From Nemertoderma westbladi (taxonomy: Eukaryota > Xenacoelomorpha > Nemertodermatida > Nemertodermatidae), in assembly GCA_032718475.1 (NCBI GenBank), contig JAUCBJ010004303.1, positions 1-45,214 of the forward strand: a stretch of 45,214 nucleotides of DNA, given 5' to 3'. Both the position numbers and the translations under genes were made by a program. The notes below the pieces were generated by a model. The model was not told where the DNA came from. It did no database searches and was given only the letters and a program-made list of their open reading frames with translations. This document shows, piece by piece, positions 20,801-32,173 of this stretch (positions within the stretch are counted from its first letter, which is position 1; every line of letters starts with the position of its first letter).

Positions 20801-20806
20801 AATAAA
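20801..20806 (+). terminator. Polyadenylation signal AATAAA
   Basis: 94 bases after the TAG of the candidate exon at 20577-20707. Confidence 0.35.
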
Positions 20807-20809
20807 TAT

Positions 20810-21304
20810 CAAACAGAAACGAATTTTTGAAGAAAATTACATCACAAACAAGTTATCCTACTTTAGTTGATTTTGTGTCCGCAGTCCCTCATAATGATAT
20901 AGGTTTTTATAACAAATTAATATTTGTTTTATAATATTTCAGGTTTGGTGACAATTGGAACAGTTCATTCACAGGGTTAGTTGTTTATATTTGGATCTGG
21001 TATGGTAACAGGTCGAGGTTTTTATACACCACATGTGTCTATTTGAAGCAAATCAAGTAGACAAAACAAACTACTACTGGTTTATGGTTAAGAATGTATT
21101 TTTTAAATATTTATTTAAATAGATATATTTTGTTACCATTTATATACAAATTAAATCAATTTAAGAACAAAAACACTTATTTAATTCATTATTCCACATT
21201 GTATTTTACTTTGTAATAATATAAGCTTACTGCCTAACCATGTAAGATGATCATTATAATGGAATTATCGTATGATTCGATTATAATAGTTCTGCTATTA
21301 TAAG
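20810..21304. other. Non-coding AT-rich stretch
   Basis: No gene recognised. A TTTCAG acceptor-like site near 20941 precedes a very short open stretch, too weak to call. Confidence 0.4.
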
Positions 21305-21312
21305 TATAATAA

Positions 21313-21343
<31 letters not shown>

Positions 21344-21372
21344 AATATAATAATAATAATAATAATAAAATA
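21305..21372 (+). repeat. (AAT)n microsatellite
   Basis: About 65 bases of AAT/ATA units with occasional A insertions, directly before the LINE at 21373. Confidence 0.9.
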
Positions 21373-24300
21373 AAGTGTGCCTCCTGGGTTAGGTTACCTA
21401 CCACTGGTAGAGGAGCATCCAGTATAGACAGAGCGGGGCGTGTATCATCTCTATTGCAGATGCGTACTCAAGCCTTTGCCTTCAATGGTGCCCTAGGCGC
21501 TATAGCCCTCAATGACTTACTTAGTTGACGGGGCTAAACCAACGGGGCTTGCAGTACTTACAAGGTTAAGGAAATCACATCGAATCAAAAATTGATCCCC
21601 CTGCCCACCACTGGACCAGGGACTACTCCTCGGACAGGAAACCAACAAGATATACCACACCAAAATATACAGACTCATCCCAGTACCAACAGGCTTGTGA
21701 ATGGCCTCGTGCCTATCGTACTCCTGCCCCTCATAGACAGTACCTTTAACGCAAAAGATACTTCAGTAGAGGAACAGAAAGTGAGGATTGATGATAAACG
21801 TGCGCATATAACTGTTGACCATCCTACTGTAAGTGGAGCTTCAACATTTACGGTAGGAAGCTTCAATACCCGTGGGTTCTGCAGCAACTCTGATTACATC
21901 TGTAGATTACTGAACACGTGCGACTTTTTAGGAATTCAGGAGCATTGGCTAGATCGTCTAGAAAGTGAAGTTCTTTTGGACAGTCTCGATAGCAGATTCT
22001 ACTGTGAACATACCCCTGGTTTGGCAATGTGTAATCCAGACAGAATACGCGGCTCAGGTGGAGTTGCATTGTTTATACGTAAGGATTGTGTATCAGAACA
22101 TTCCCCCATTGAATCTGATGGTGATATTGTAGGATCTAAAATCACACTAGTGGAATCAGATAACAAATTTCTCATTCTAAGCTGCTATGCCCCAGACAGT
22201 GGAAAAAGTAGTGCTGAATACCTCAACTTTCTCGGCAGATTAGAGGCAATCATTGAAGCTCACTGTGACGCAGAACCTATCCTCCTCATAGACGCAAATG
22301 CCGACGTGGGACCCCTTCAGGGTCCTCGTTCGTCACGCCAATCTCCCACATCTAGGGGTAAAACTTTCTGCTCATTCCTTGAAACTAATGCCTTGTTGGC
22401 ATCTGACACTAATCCCCCATTCAGTGGACCATGCGTAACTTTCCACAGTAATAGAGAGTCTTACATTGATCATATCGTTACAAACAGCTCACTCTCCCCC
22501 ATCAATGGTGCTGTCTATGAACGTGATCCCCCAACCAATTTATCTGATCATGTACCGGTTGTGTGCAGTTTCATCTGTCCTCTCGGTAGCCCGAAAAAAG
22601 ACAATTGCCCAGGACACCAAAGGAAAATGAAACCTAGGATATGCTGGGAATGAGCAACTGAGAGCGACCTGAATAGATACAAGGAAGACGTGGAACTCAA
22701 CACTAACAACCTCCTATGCAGTGTTAACAATCCAAATCTGTTAACGTTAGACCAACTCAATGACATCACGAGTAAGTTACAAGACATTATTACTTCCGCA
22801 GCTGATCTACATCTCCCCAAAATAAAGATCCGCAAGCGATCCCACAACCTACGGATTAGGTCAATGCTGCTTACACAGCGTATCAGACTGACAAAGGACC
22901 TATACACTATGTGGCAGCAGCGAGGTAAAACACAAGATGATCCTATTCATAATGAGTTCAAGGAATCGAAACGTAACACACGGCGTCTGAAAAACTGGTT
23001 GTCCAAGAATGTTGTTGCCAATAAAGCAAACAGCTGGGCGTATTCCCGTAACAACCAACGCACATTTTGGAAACGGTTCAAACCCAGCAGCAAGAACACA
23101 ATCCCACTGTCCATGCAAACCAAGCTCCGACAACATTAAACAAAGAAGTTCACCACTCCCTGCAACTATGAACAGAATATGGAACAATTGTCATCGCGCT
23201 TATACAACCAGTCCAGTGGGTCTGTATCACCGTCAATCTCACCCCTTACAGTGAGACGAGCGATTGCATCACTCTCTACAAGCAAATCCCCTGATTACGC
23301 ATCTATACAAGTAGAACATATTCTGCATGTCAACCCTGACGCCATCTGCCCTCTCATTACCATTATCATCAACTCGTGCTTTCGATTACACAAGGTCCCC
23401 ACTGACTTCGGTAAGACGATTGTCGCAAGTGTGTACAAGGGAAAACGGCGTAGCCACGCCGATCCAAACTCGTATCGGCCTGTGTCCATAATTTGTCTTT
23501 TAGCAAAAGTGTTCGAACAAATTGTAATTTCTGAACTCATCGACACAGACTGTAAACAACATCCCAATCAGGTCGCCTACCAGCAGAAAATCGGGACGGA
23601 CCTGGTGATTGGAACAGTCCTAGAATGTCTGCAACACTACAAGAGTAGCGGCTCACCTGTGTATGTGCTACAACTCGATCTAGCATCAGCATTCGACAAT
23701 GTCAATCACTCACTTCTTTTTAATAAACTTGAAAAAATCCTGAACCCTCACATACTGATGACGCTCATGCACTATTACTCCATCAGCGAAGTCTATCTGA
23801 AGTTCGGCACCTTTATTGACTCAGATAGCGAATGTATCAGAGTACTCAGGGGGGTTAAACAGGGGTCACTACTATCTGGTTGGTTCTTCAACTTTTACAC
23901 ATCCTCCATTGTCGGATCGCTTCAAGCTGCTAATTTAGGCTGTAAGATAAATGATGTTTGGTTGGGAGCTCTAGCATACGCCGACGACTTCCTAATTTTG
24001 AGCACTTCGTTTAAGGACATACAACGAATGGCGGCTATCGTGACCGACCAGTGTGCACAACTTAACCTAGAGATTGAACATAGTAAATCTAAATGGATGT
24101 GTTGGGGAAGAACACACTTAACTAAGAGTCAGACCTACCCCCTTGTCAATGCTGGGAACACGATAACCGAATCAAACACTCTAACCTTCCTTGGGTTCAA
24201 AATATCTAACCGAAAAACTGCGTACACAGACTGCGTGAAATCCATCGCATCCATGTCCCACTTTTTTCATAACAACGGCTGGACCACTAGATGGTTGAAC

Positions 24301-25139
24301 GTGGAGACAACCTTTAAACTATGGAAGTCTGTAGCGTTACCTTCTATAATATATAGCACGCGATTCAATATCGGTGCATTATCCTCATCTGAAATTGATA
24401 GCCTTGACTCCTACTACCGCAAATCACTAAGAGGGCTCATTCACACAGGCTCCTACGTTTCTAACTGCGTCCTCTATACACTTACTGGATGCAAACCAAT
24501 ATCAGTCATGGCTTTTAAGGAATGCACTGCAATGGCTCTCCGATACGCCACATGTCCCAGTGTTACTCTGCAAGGATCCTTCCGTGCCTTGTCGAACCTG
24601 AATCATAAGAAACAATTTTGTGGGGTTTCCAGTGGATACAATAAGGCTAAACACGAATTTCAACTCCCAAGACTATACTCCCTGCTCACATACAAATATT
24701 CCACACCCAACATCTTAACGAGGATTGACATAGGACCACCCCCACGAGCTGATATACTCACGGCGCAATTTCTCCGTGACTGCTACGCATTGAAAAACAC
24801 CTCATTTGCTGCTAAAAAACGAAGGATCCTACAGTTCTTTGGAATTAACTGATACCGACCCAACGTACCTCTAGAATACTCGTCCCGTATGACACTCATT
24901 AATAGCTGTAAAAGTACGTAGGAATGTTGACTTATGGCCCACTTATTAACGGGTTGCATGTTGCACCACCCGACGGAATCTCGATCGTATACAATTAACC
25001 CTGAGTAATAGGATAATATATATATTGACCGACGTCCATTTTGGTGTTATATGTGAAATGTATACTTATTTTTATAATGTCTTAATTTTATTTATTATAA
25101 ACCGGCTTGACCGGTGTGCCTATTGATGATGATGATGAT
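21373..25139 (+). mobile_element. Full-length-looking APE-type LINE, second family
   Basis: Starts after the AAT microsatellite and ends in a (GAT)n tail at about 25123-25139. A leader of about 165 bases precedes one long frame with endonuclease and reverse transcriptase; a 3' UTR of about 270 bases follows the stop at 24852. No separate ORF1 is seen. No target duplication could be fixed. Confidence 0.8.
21538..24852 (+). pseudogene. LINE endonuclease-reverse transcriptase, one frame with two stop codons
   Basis: All coding parts share one frame from after TAA 21535 to TGA 24852, broken only by TGA at 22651-22653 and TAA at 23137-23139. No upstream ATG lies in the opened frame, so the true start is unclear. 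APE endonuclease at about 21850-22600: S-F-N-T-R-G, Q-E-H-W-L, G-G-V-A-L-F-I-R, L-I-D-A-N-A-D, Y-I-D-H-I, L-S-D-H-V-P-V. RT at about 23240-24300: Y-R-P-V-S-I-I-C-L-L-A-K, L-Q-L-D-L-A-S-A-F-D, V-K-Q-G-S-L-L-S-G, A-Y-A-D-D-F. Catalytic residues of both domains look intact, so decay is slight. The C-terminal region has no zinc knuckle. Confidence 0.85.
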
Positions 25140-26223
25140 CAACTAAATAATGAATAGGCTATGCTTATCGGGCCTGCCCTACTGGGCTGACAGCTACAGG
25201 TAGTACCACATTACTGCTATAGTGGTAGCAGGATCTGGGGACCTGACCTGACTGAATAACGGTACCTTTGTTTGTTTGATACAATTACCCACAATATACT
25301 GAGAACCAAAGTTAGTATAATAAGGAAAAACATCCTCAAATTAAAAACTAATTAAAATGGCACTCCTCAAGGAACATGTGAGAACAAATATTAATTTGTA
25401 CAGGATAGTAAACAATGCGAACTAGAGTCTATGTCGTACTCAGAAATTGTAAATTCTGTGAGGAAGATACCTTGTCATGAGCATAAGATAGTATCTTGCT
25501 TGCACAACTTACCACCTTGAAGTACCTAATAATAGTGTCTAATGTATATCATATGACATAATATGATCGGCCTACAGCATTGTAAACCAGTCATTATTTA
25601 GCCAAAAACCGTCCAAATTATTCAGACTGAATTGTAATACAGATATTTGATCTAATCAAATTTTGTTTACAAATTTGACAAAAATTTAAAAAAATATTGT
25701 TATACTCTTTGCCCTTTAAATATTCATCTAAAGAAAACGTTGAAATTCCATCTGTATTAATATTGCCCTATTAAATTCTTATTGGAACCTGCAGTCGCAT
25801 AGATTCATTGGTGTTTGAATTAGGGTCGGTATCAGCGGGGTGGAGGCATAATCACTTATGGGTGTAGGTGGGAAACCGCACCAAAGCACTCGCAGAGGTG
25901 GCCAGAAAGAGTAGCAGCAGCTGATGGCCAAGTATGGAAATAAAAATGGAAAATGAGTTGGTTTGTATTGAATAACAATAATTTTGTGTACAAATTAATG
26001 AATGGTGTTAATTTATGTTTATATCATTTGGACGAAAGTCAATAAAAACTAACTAACTAACTATACAAAGTAATTTAATGTTTGGCTGTAAATAATTTAT
26101 TAATTAAAAAACATTAACCAAAAGTTGGTAGTAAATCAAGCCATTTTATGTGTATGTAGCTTATAGTTTGGAAAATTAATTGAACTAGCTAATAAAAAAT
26201 ACCTTTTCTATATTAAGTTCCAG
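25140..26223. other. Non-coding, with a possible retroposon 3' end
   Basis: A GC-richer patch at 25820-25950 followed by AT-rich DNA and a CTAACTAACTAAC tail near 26049-26062 may be the end of an unidentified retroposon. Nothing else is recognised. Confidence 0.4.
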
Positions 26224-26423
26224 ATACTACCACTACCTCAGAAGAAACATCTGATGTAGAATTAAACTGTGATAATGGTGATAAGTTGTCAGTATGTCTA
26301 GTTGGTGTGGGAGATATATGTTTGATTGCCAGATTAACATCAGTTACCGGATCACATGAATCTGGAAGCTACGCGAATAAAGCTGCTATTGTAGCCTTCA
26401 GTAAAACTGAGGGAGTGGATAAT
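26224..26423 (+). CDS. Candidate internal exon of an unidentified host gene
   Basis: Acceptor AAGTTCCAG ends at 26223; a donor GTAAAT begins at 26424. Two bases then 66 open codons with balanced composition (V-C-L-V-G-V-G-D-I-C-L-I-A-R). It ends in phase 0, matching the start phase of the candidate exon at 26619. No domain recognised. Confidence 0.4.
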
Positions 26424-26618
26424 GTAAATAATTTATATTATATATTTTATTCCATTTCAGTACAACATACTAAGATAATACTGTATGAATAATTAAATAG
26501 ATTTAAGATAGTTATAATTTAGTCATTCAAGTACTCATTTTTCTTTACATTTACTTTTAATACATCCACCTATCGGTGTATCTATTGAATTCATTATTCA
26601 ATATTGTTCTATTGTTAG

Positions 26619-26763
26619 GCCAGTAACAGACAATCGTTTGTTATTAAAAGTGCGAGCATGAGTGACTCAGTGAACATGTCTCCAGGAGCCAGCAACATGT
26701 ACGACCAAACAGCAGTTGATACCATTGATGGTTCCTGTCTAGAAAAATATTGGGATGGACCAG
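26619..26763 (+). CDS. Candidate next exon of the same host gene
   Basis: Acceptor CTATTGTTAG ends at 26618; donor CAG|GTGAAG follows at 26763/26764. 48 open codons plus one base (S-F-V-I-K-S-A-S-M-S-D-S, ending E-K-Y-W-D-G-P). In phase with the exon at 26224. The 42-bp minisatellite starts about 20 bases into the presumed downstream intron. Confidence 0.4.
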
Positions 26764-26784
26764 GTGAAGGTCAGTAAATTTAAG

Positions 26785-28222
26785 TTCAGTGATGATGTAT
26801 GTACTAATATTAACCAACATTAATTCGGGTTTAGTGATATATGTACAAATATTAGCCAACATTAATTCGGGTTTAGTGATGTATGTACTAATATTAACCA
26901 ACATTAATTCGGGTTTAGTGATATATGTACAAATATTAGCCAACATTAATTCGGGTTTAGTGATATATGTACAAATATTAACCAACATTAATTCGGGTTT
27001 AGTGATATATGTACAAATATTAACCAACATTAATTCGGGTTTAGTGATATATGTACAAATATTAACCAACATTAATTCGGGTTTAGTGATATATGTACAA
27101 ATATTAACCAACATTAATTCGGGTTTAGTGATATATGTACAAATATTAGCCAACATTAATTCGGGTTTAGTGATATATGTACAAATATTAACCAACATTA
27201 ATTCGGGTTTAGTGATATATGTACAAATATTAGCCAACATTAATTCGGGTTTAGTGATGTATGTACTAATATTAACCAACATTAATTCGGGTTTAGTGAT
27301 ATATGTACAAATATTAGCCAACATTAATTCGGGTTTAGTGATATATGTACAAATATTAACCATCAATAATACGGGTTTAGTGATGTATGTACAAATATTA
27401 ACCAACATTAATTCTGGTTTAGTGATATATGTACAAATATTAACCAACATTAATTCGGGTTTAGTGATATATGTACAAATATTAACCAACATTAATTCGG
27501 GTTTAGTGATATATGTACAAATATTAACCAACATTAATTCGGGTTTAGTGATATATGTACAAATATTAACCAACATTAATTCGGGTTTAGTGATATATGT
27601 ACAAATATTAACCAACATTAATTCGGGTTTAGTGATATATGTACAAATATTAACCGACATTAATTCGGGTTTAGTGATATATGTACAAATATTAACCATC
27701 AATAATACGGGTTTAGTGATGTATGTACAAATATTAACCAACATTAATTCTGGTTTAGTGATATATGTACAAATATTAACCAACATTAATTCGGGTTTAG
27801 TGATATATGTACAAATATTAACCAACATTAATTCGGGTTTAGTGATATATGTACAAATATTAACCAACATTAATTCGGGTTTAGTGATATATGTACAAAT
27901 ATTAACCAACATTAATTCGGGTTATTAACCAACATTAATTCGGGTTTAGTGATGTATGTAGAAATATTAACCAACATTAATTCGGGTTTAGTGATATATG
28001 TACAAATATTAACCAACATTAATTCGGGTTTAGTGATGTATGTACAAATATTAACCAACATTAATTCGGGTTTAGTGATGTATGTACAAATATTAACCAA
28101 CATTAATTCGGGTTTAGTGATATACAGTATGTACAAATATTAACCAACATTAACTCGGGTTTAGTGATGTATGTAGAAATATTAACCAACATTAATTCGG
28201 GTTTAGTGGTGTATGTACAAAA
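26785..28222 (+). repeat. 42-bp minisatellite, about 34 units, open on both strands
   Basis: The unit reads TTCGGGTTTAGTGATATATG + TACAAATATTAACCAACATTAA (42 bp). One frame is open on each strand, giving 14-residue repeats (GLVIYVQILTNINS on +; MLVNICTYITKPEL on -). Variant units recur in sets; the CATCAATAATACGGG variant appears near 27361 and 27697, exactly eight units (336 bp) apart. A deletion near 27922 breaks phase. Protein expression is unlikely. Confidence 0.95.
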
Positions 28223-28230
28223 TTGACCAG

Positions 28231-28253
28231 CCCCCCCCCCCCCCCCCCCCCCC
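28231..28253 (+). repeat. Poly-C tract (23)
   Basis: Directly follows the last 42-bp unit. Confidence 0.85.
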
Positions 28254-28729
28254 ACCCCTAACCTTTTTTTTGACGCCCCCTAGCGGTCTGCTGAGATTCA
28301 AAAAATTTCACTAAAAGGCTACTCCTCCGTTGTTTTCAATTTTAATTTACCGATACCAAATTTTTTGGTACCAGCATCTTAATTTTCATCATATTTTTCG
28401 GCCACTTCATGTAATTTAAAAAAAATTATGAAAAAACCCATGATGTTTTTCTCTAATTTCTCATAATAAAGATGAGGAAATATCATGAAATTAAGAAAAA
28501 CTGTCGGAAATTTATTGCAGCTTATGATGAAATTATCTTTCATATAAACTAAAAATGTCAAAACACGGTTAAGAAATGGCAGCTGAGTAGTAATAAATGA
28601 CATTCTGAGATGATTGCCTTCAAAGTTCAAACCTACCTGCGCAAAATCGCCTCTATGGGGTCTGGTTGGTTAATTGTGTCTGACATCATTAGTAGGAATG
28701 TTGTAGAAGGATGAATCACAGGAGTTTAG
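28254..28729. other. Non-coding stretch
   Basis: Begins CCCCTAACC and contains GCCCCCTAGCGGTC near 28274. No gene is supported. Confidence 0.4.
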
Positions 28730-28735
28730 AAATAC

Positions 28736-28895
28736 CAAGAAAATGGCAATAAGACGATTGGAAAGCTTAAAAAACAAGCTAAGGAGGAATAATAAACAAC
28801 ATAAAGGAAGTCCAGGAGGCGATAAATAAATACATCACAATGGGATGGGCGGTATAATTGCCAAGAGGAGTCAAAGATACAGTAAAGACTAATTA
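28736..28895 (+). pseudogene. Short BEL/Pao reverse-transcriptase N-terminal remnant
   Basis: Two frames together read A-I-R-R-L-E-S-L-K-N-K-L-R-R-N then E-V-Q-E-A-I-N-K-Y-I-T-M-G-W-A-V (followed by TAA). This resembles the start of BEL/Pao RTs (R-L-x-S-L-K-x-K-L, then Y-I-x-x-G-x-A). One frameshift and a stop are present. It runs into the LINE remnant that follows. Confidence 0.45.
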
Positions 28896-30190
28896 TCTAC
28901 TATCTCACTACTTCCCATTTTCAGTAAAATATACGAAAAAATAATTTATGTACAACTTCAAAATTATCTGGATCGCTTTTCAATACTAACACCCTGTCAA
29001 TTTGGTTTTCGGAAAAATACTTCCACTTTCTCAGCGATTTTAACTGTAGCAGAAAAATTTAAGTCAGTTCTAGATTCCATATCATCCAGTTGCGCAATAT
29101 ACATTGATCTCAAAAAAGCGTTCGACACGCTCAATCACTCGATATTACTTAAAAACTGGAAGGATACGGAATTCGAGGAATCCAAAGATTCCTTACAGAC
29201 AGAACATAATTTATATCCCTTAACCATGAAAATCAATCGTCGACTCTGAAAATTACGTGTGGAACTCCCCTGAAAATTACGTGTGGGACTCCCGAAGGAT
29301 CTATCTTGTCACCTTTGCTGTTTTTACTCCATATAAATGATATTCCTAACGTATCTAACCTACTAACTACTCTATTCGCTGACGACACCACTTTACTGAA
29401 CCACAATATTGACATTGACCATCTAAACACGGAACTTGACAAGATTTCGGTCTGGCTCGCCGACAATAGAGTATCCCTCAATATGACGAAGACAGAATAC
29501 ACTATATTTACTAACCGCCTACTAACTATTGGTCTTCCTAAAATAAAAATTAATTCTTCTGAGATCAAGCAAGTACAGCATGCGAAATTTCTTGGTATCT
29601 GGATAGACGACAAATTGAAAGGCCTACATATTAAACAAAATTTCCCGCTCAGCTGGTTTATTCTATAAGTTAAGACATATCTTCCCATCCCAGATCCTTC
29701 GTAGCTGTACTTCAGTTTGATCAACCCATACATTAATTATGGTATATTGGCATGGGGTGTCGCCGGTAGTACTGTTCTCCGACCTATTCGAATTAAAATA
29801 AATAAAATTATTCGCTGTCTAACCTTCAGTCACTACCGGTCATCCTCCATACCAATATATAAATCTCTCTAACATACTACCTTTACAATAGCTATTCAAC
29901 TACCAGTTAGTTACGATTTATCCAACAACCCTAAACATCCTCTTTGTCATCTATTTACAACTTTCTCTGAGATTCATCGTTACAACACTAGGTCGGCCGC
30001 TGCAGGCAAATATGTCATACCATTAACACGGCTGAATGTAGCTCATGAGTCAATTGCTGTTTTGTGTGATTCTTTTTGGAATAACTTACCAAGTTCATTA
30101 ACAACTTCAACAACACCAAATATATTAAAAAAACAATTGAAGACATTCTTAATACACCAAATGATTTAATCATTTTCTCTTTTTTAGGAC
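28880..30190 (+). pseudogene. CR1/jockey-like LINE reverse transcriptase remnant
   Basis: Read through several frames on +: I-S-L-L-P-I-F-S-K-I-Y-E-K near 28905, P-C-Q-F-G-F-R-K-N, Y-I-D-L-K-K-A-F-D-T (motif A, near 29105), C-G-T-P-x-G-S-I-L-S-P (motif B), F-A-D-D-T (motif C near 29370), F-L-G-I-W-I-D-D, a tyrosine/tryptophan-rich segment near 29740, and a terminal L-K-K-Q-L-K-T-F-L near 30140. The 5' end is truncated, with no endonuclease. A duplicated CTGAAAATTACGTGTGG at 29245 and 29271 causes part of the frame damage. Confidence 0.75.
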
Positions 30191-30429
30191 TACATGATTT
30201 ACATTAAATTTAATTAAAAATTAAATTAAATTAAAATAAAAAAAAATTTATGAGACACAAATCAACTCAGGAAAATCGATATTACATAGGCGCCCTATAG
30301 TAAATTACAAATTACTACTTTTTCTTCTTTAATTATATTATACGGTGCGATGCAATATCACATAAAAAAATTCAGAGGTAGTTCCTTGACCAGACCACCG
30401 GTATAAAATAAATTATTAAAAAGGATTAA
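30191..30429. other. AT-rich spacer between LINE and Penelope-like remnants
   Basis: Starts with an AATTAAAT low-complexity patch (30205-30250). No gene seen. Confidence 0.5.
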
Positions 30430-31829
30430 AGGAGGTTAGCAGATCTGTGGGTGGTCAAAATTGAGTTTATTGCCAATATTTCGGCCCAAACATGAAATTA
30501 TATTGAAACGAATGAACAATATAAAACAAACAAACAGGCCTACAACTGGGCAGCTCGGTAATGCCTAACTACTGAAAAACTAAAACACTACTTACTGACT
30601 TAAACTAACAGCACTACTATAACTACAACACTACTGCACCAACAGTCTGATAGTACCGGTACTGGACGGGTCAGTGGTTCAACATATAGCCCGTCGGCTA
30701 CGCGTAGCACAAATATTTTATAATACAGTATGTTACATATTATACAAATTATATGTATAAGAACTAGTTAGAACCCTACAAGTAATTTATTACCAGAAAA
30801 TTTATGAGTTTTACCATCCTCTATTATATGCTATGTTATATTGTCTATTAAGTGTAGGGTGTTCCTGAGTAATGAGATATTTTTCGGTAATTTTTCTATC
30901 AGTCCAGTCCTTACAGGTGAATCTGAGTCGAACGGTAAAGGGATAAGGTTCACTACTGCGGCTGGGGTGTGCGTCTAGAAAGTGTTCGCCGATGGATTCT
31001 TTCCTGATATTCTGATGGCATTCCGAATAGAGTTACGATGCTTCATAATGCAGTCACGTAGTGGACCTACAGTTTCACCTATGTAATTTTCAGCTCGCTG
31101 TTGACAAATATTATAAATAAGTTAGTATACTACGTTGTTAGCGGTACATCGCTTGACCCCGTGGTTGCATGTGTAACAAGGTCGAGCCTTGGTGGCTCGG
31201 CAGGGGTTACCGGTAAGGCTGCCACGTGTCAATAGGCGTTTAAGTTTAAGTCCCGGTAGATGTACTAAATGGATGAGAGGTTTCAATGGGGACGACGTCA
31301 CAAGGGATTGATCTCACCTACGTATTTGTTCGTTAATAAAGGGAATTAATTACTAAAGGTGTAGGGGAAGTGTGTGATGTGGTGTGGTTCCGGTTATTGT
31401 GTGGTGGGTTAGTAGCAATACGGATAAGCATTTCTACAGTTTTCGTAGGGTAATCATTATTAATTAACATATGTTGAACTTTATTAAGACTGTGTTGTTG
31501 TCCATCAGGTGTGTTACTGTTGCGTATCGCACGTTGTATACTGTAGCAGAGCGGGCGACATTCATAATCATATTACGCAGGTGGTTGCTAAAGAAATTTA
31601 AAATAATACCTGCGCTACTCGGTTTGTTGTAAAGTTCAAAATCTATACGACCTTGATTATTAATATAGTTGTAATAACGTCAAGGAAGGCCAGACTCGTA
31701 TAGGATTTATCCATAGTGTATTTAATGCTAGGGTGGCAGGAATTTAGATAAATGAGGAATTTATCCAGTTCCTCCTCCCCTTGCGGCCACACTGCCCAAC
31801 CGTTATCGTAAAACCTGTGCCAACAATTA
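30430..31829 (-). pseudogene. Penelope-like element remnant (RT end and GIY-YIG nuclease)
   Basis: On the minus strand, the RT C-terminal part at 31829-31643 contains G-W-A-V-W-P-Q-G-E-E-E-L then H-P-S-I-K-Y-T-M and L-A-F-L-D-V, typical of Penelope-like RTs. The catalytic Y-x-D-D position reads Y-D-N. A linker with P-C-Y-T-C-N-H leads to the GIY-YIG nuclease near 31120-30830 (V-V-Y, then N-Y-I-G-E-T-V-G-P-L-R-D, K-H-R-N-S-I-R), with an in-frame TAA near 31121 and a frameshift near 31000. 30430-30830 is the 3' non-coding part. The element is cut at 31829/31830 by the L1w LINE. Confidence 0.75.
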
Positions 31830-32173
31830 ACTACTACTACTAGGATCGGCATGCTGCATTGCAGCTGCATTTTTAAGAATGCTGTGCCGGCTTGTCAACA
31901 AAATTGCACCGCCACAACTCCCTATCACCCATGACATTTGCTAGATCATCCGCATCTTTAAGGCCAGTGTCCTTTAAGATGCGTCTCAAGAAAGTCATGG
32001 GCTGTCCACCATGCTTATTCACTCCATGAGGCTGCCAAATAACAAGATTATGCACTGGCTGGTCCTCACGGCGAAAGCAATGTCCTGCAAAGCGGAGGCG
32101 ATTTTGTTCTAGTGTCAAGCTTGGGGGAACCAATGAGACACCTCCAATGTTATTTAGTGTCTCGTTGGAGATG
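31830..32173 (-). mobile_element. LINE L1w copy C, 3' end
   Basis: Starts with the (ACT)n tail at 31830 and matches 12335-12680 closely. It encodes the C-terminal region (L-R-F-A-G-H-C-F-R-R, stop at 31873). It ends at the BEL insertion, with AGATG (32169-32173) as the left target duplication. The LINE resumes at 44043. Confidence 0.9.

Noticed and set aside
30465-30505. Second hammerhead ribozyme at the Penelope-like 3' end (GGGCCGAAATATTGG on the minus strand)
   Set aside because: The GAAA side is present but there is no CUGANGA segment and no matching stem II or stem I strand upstream.
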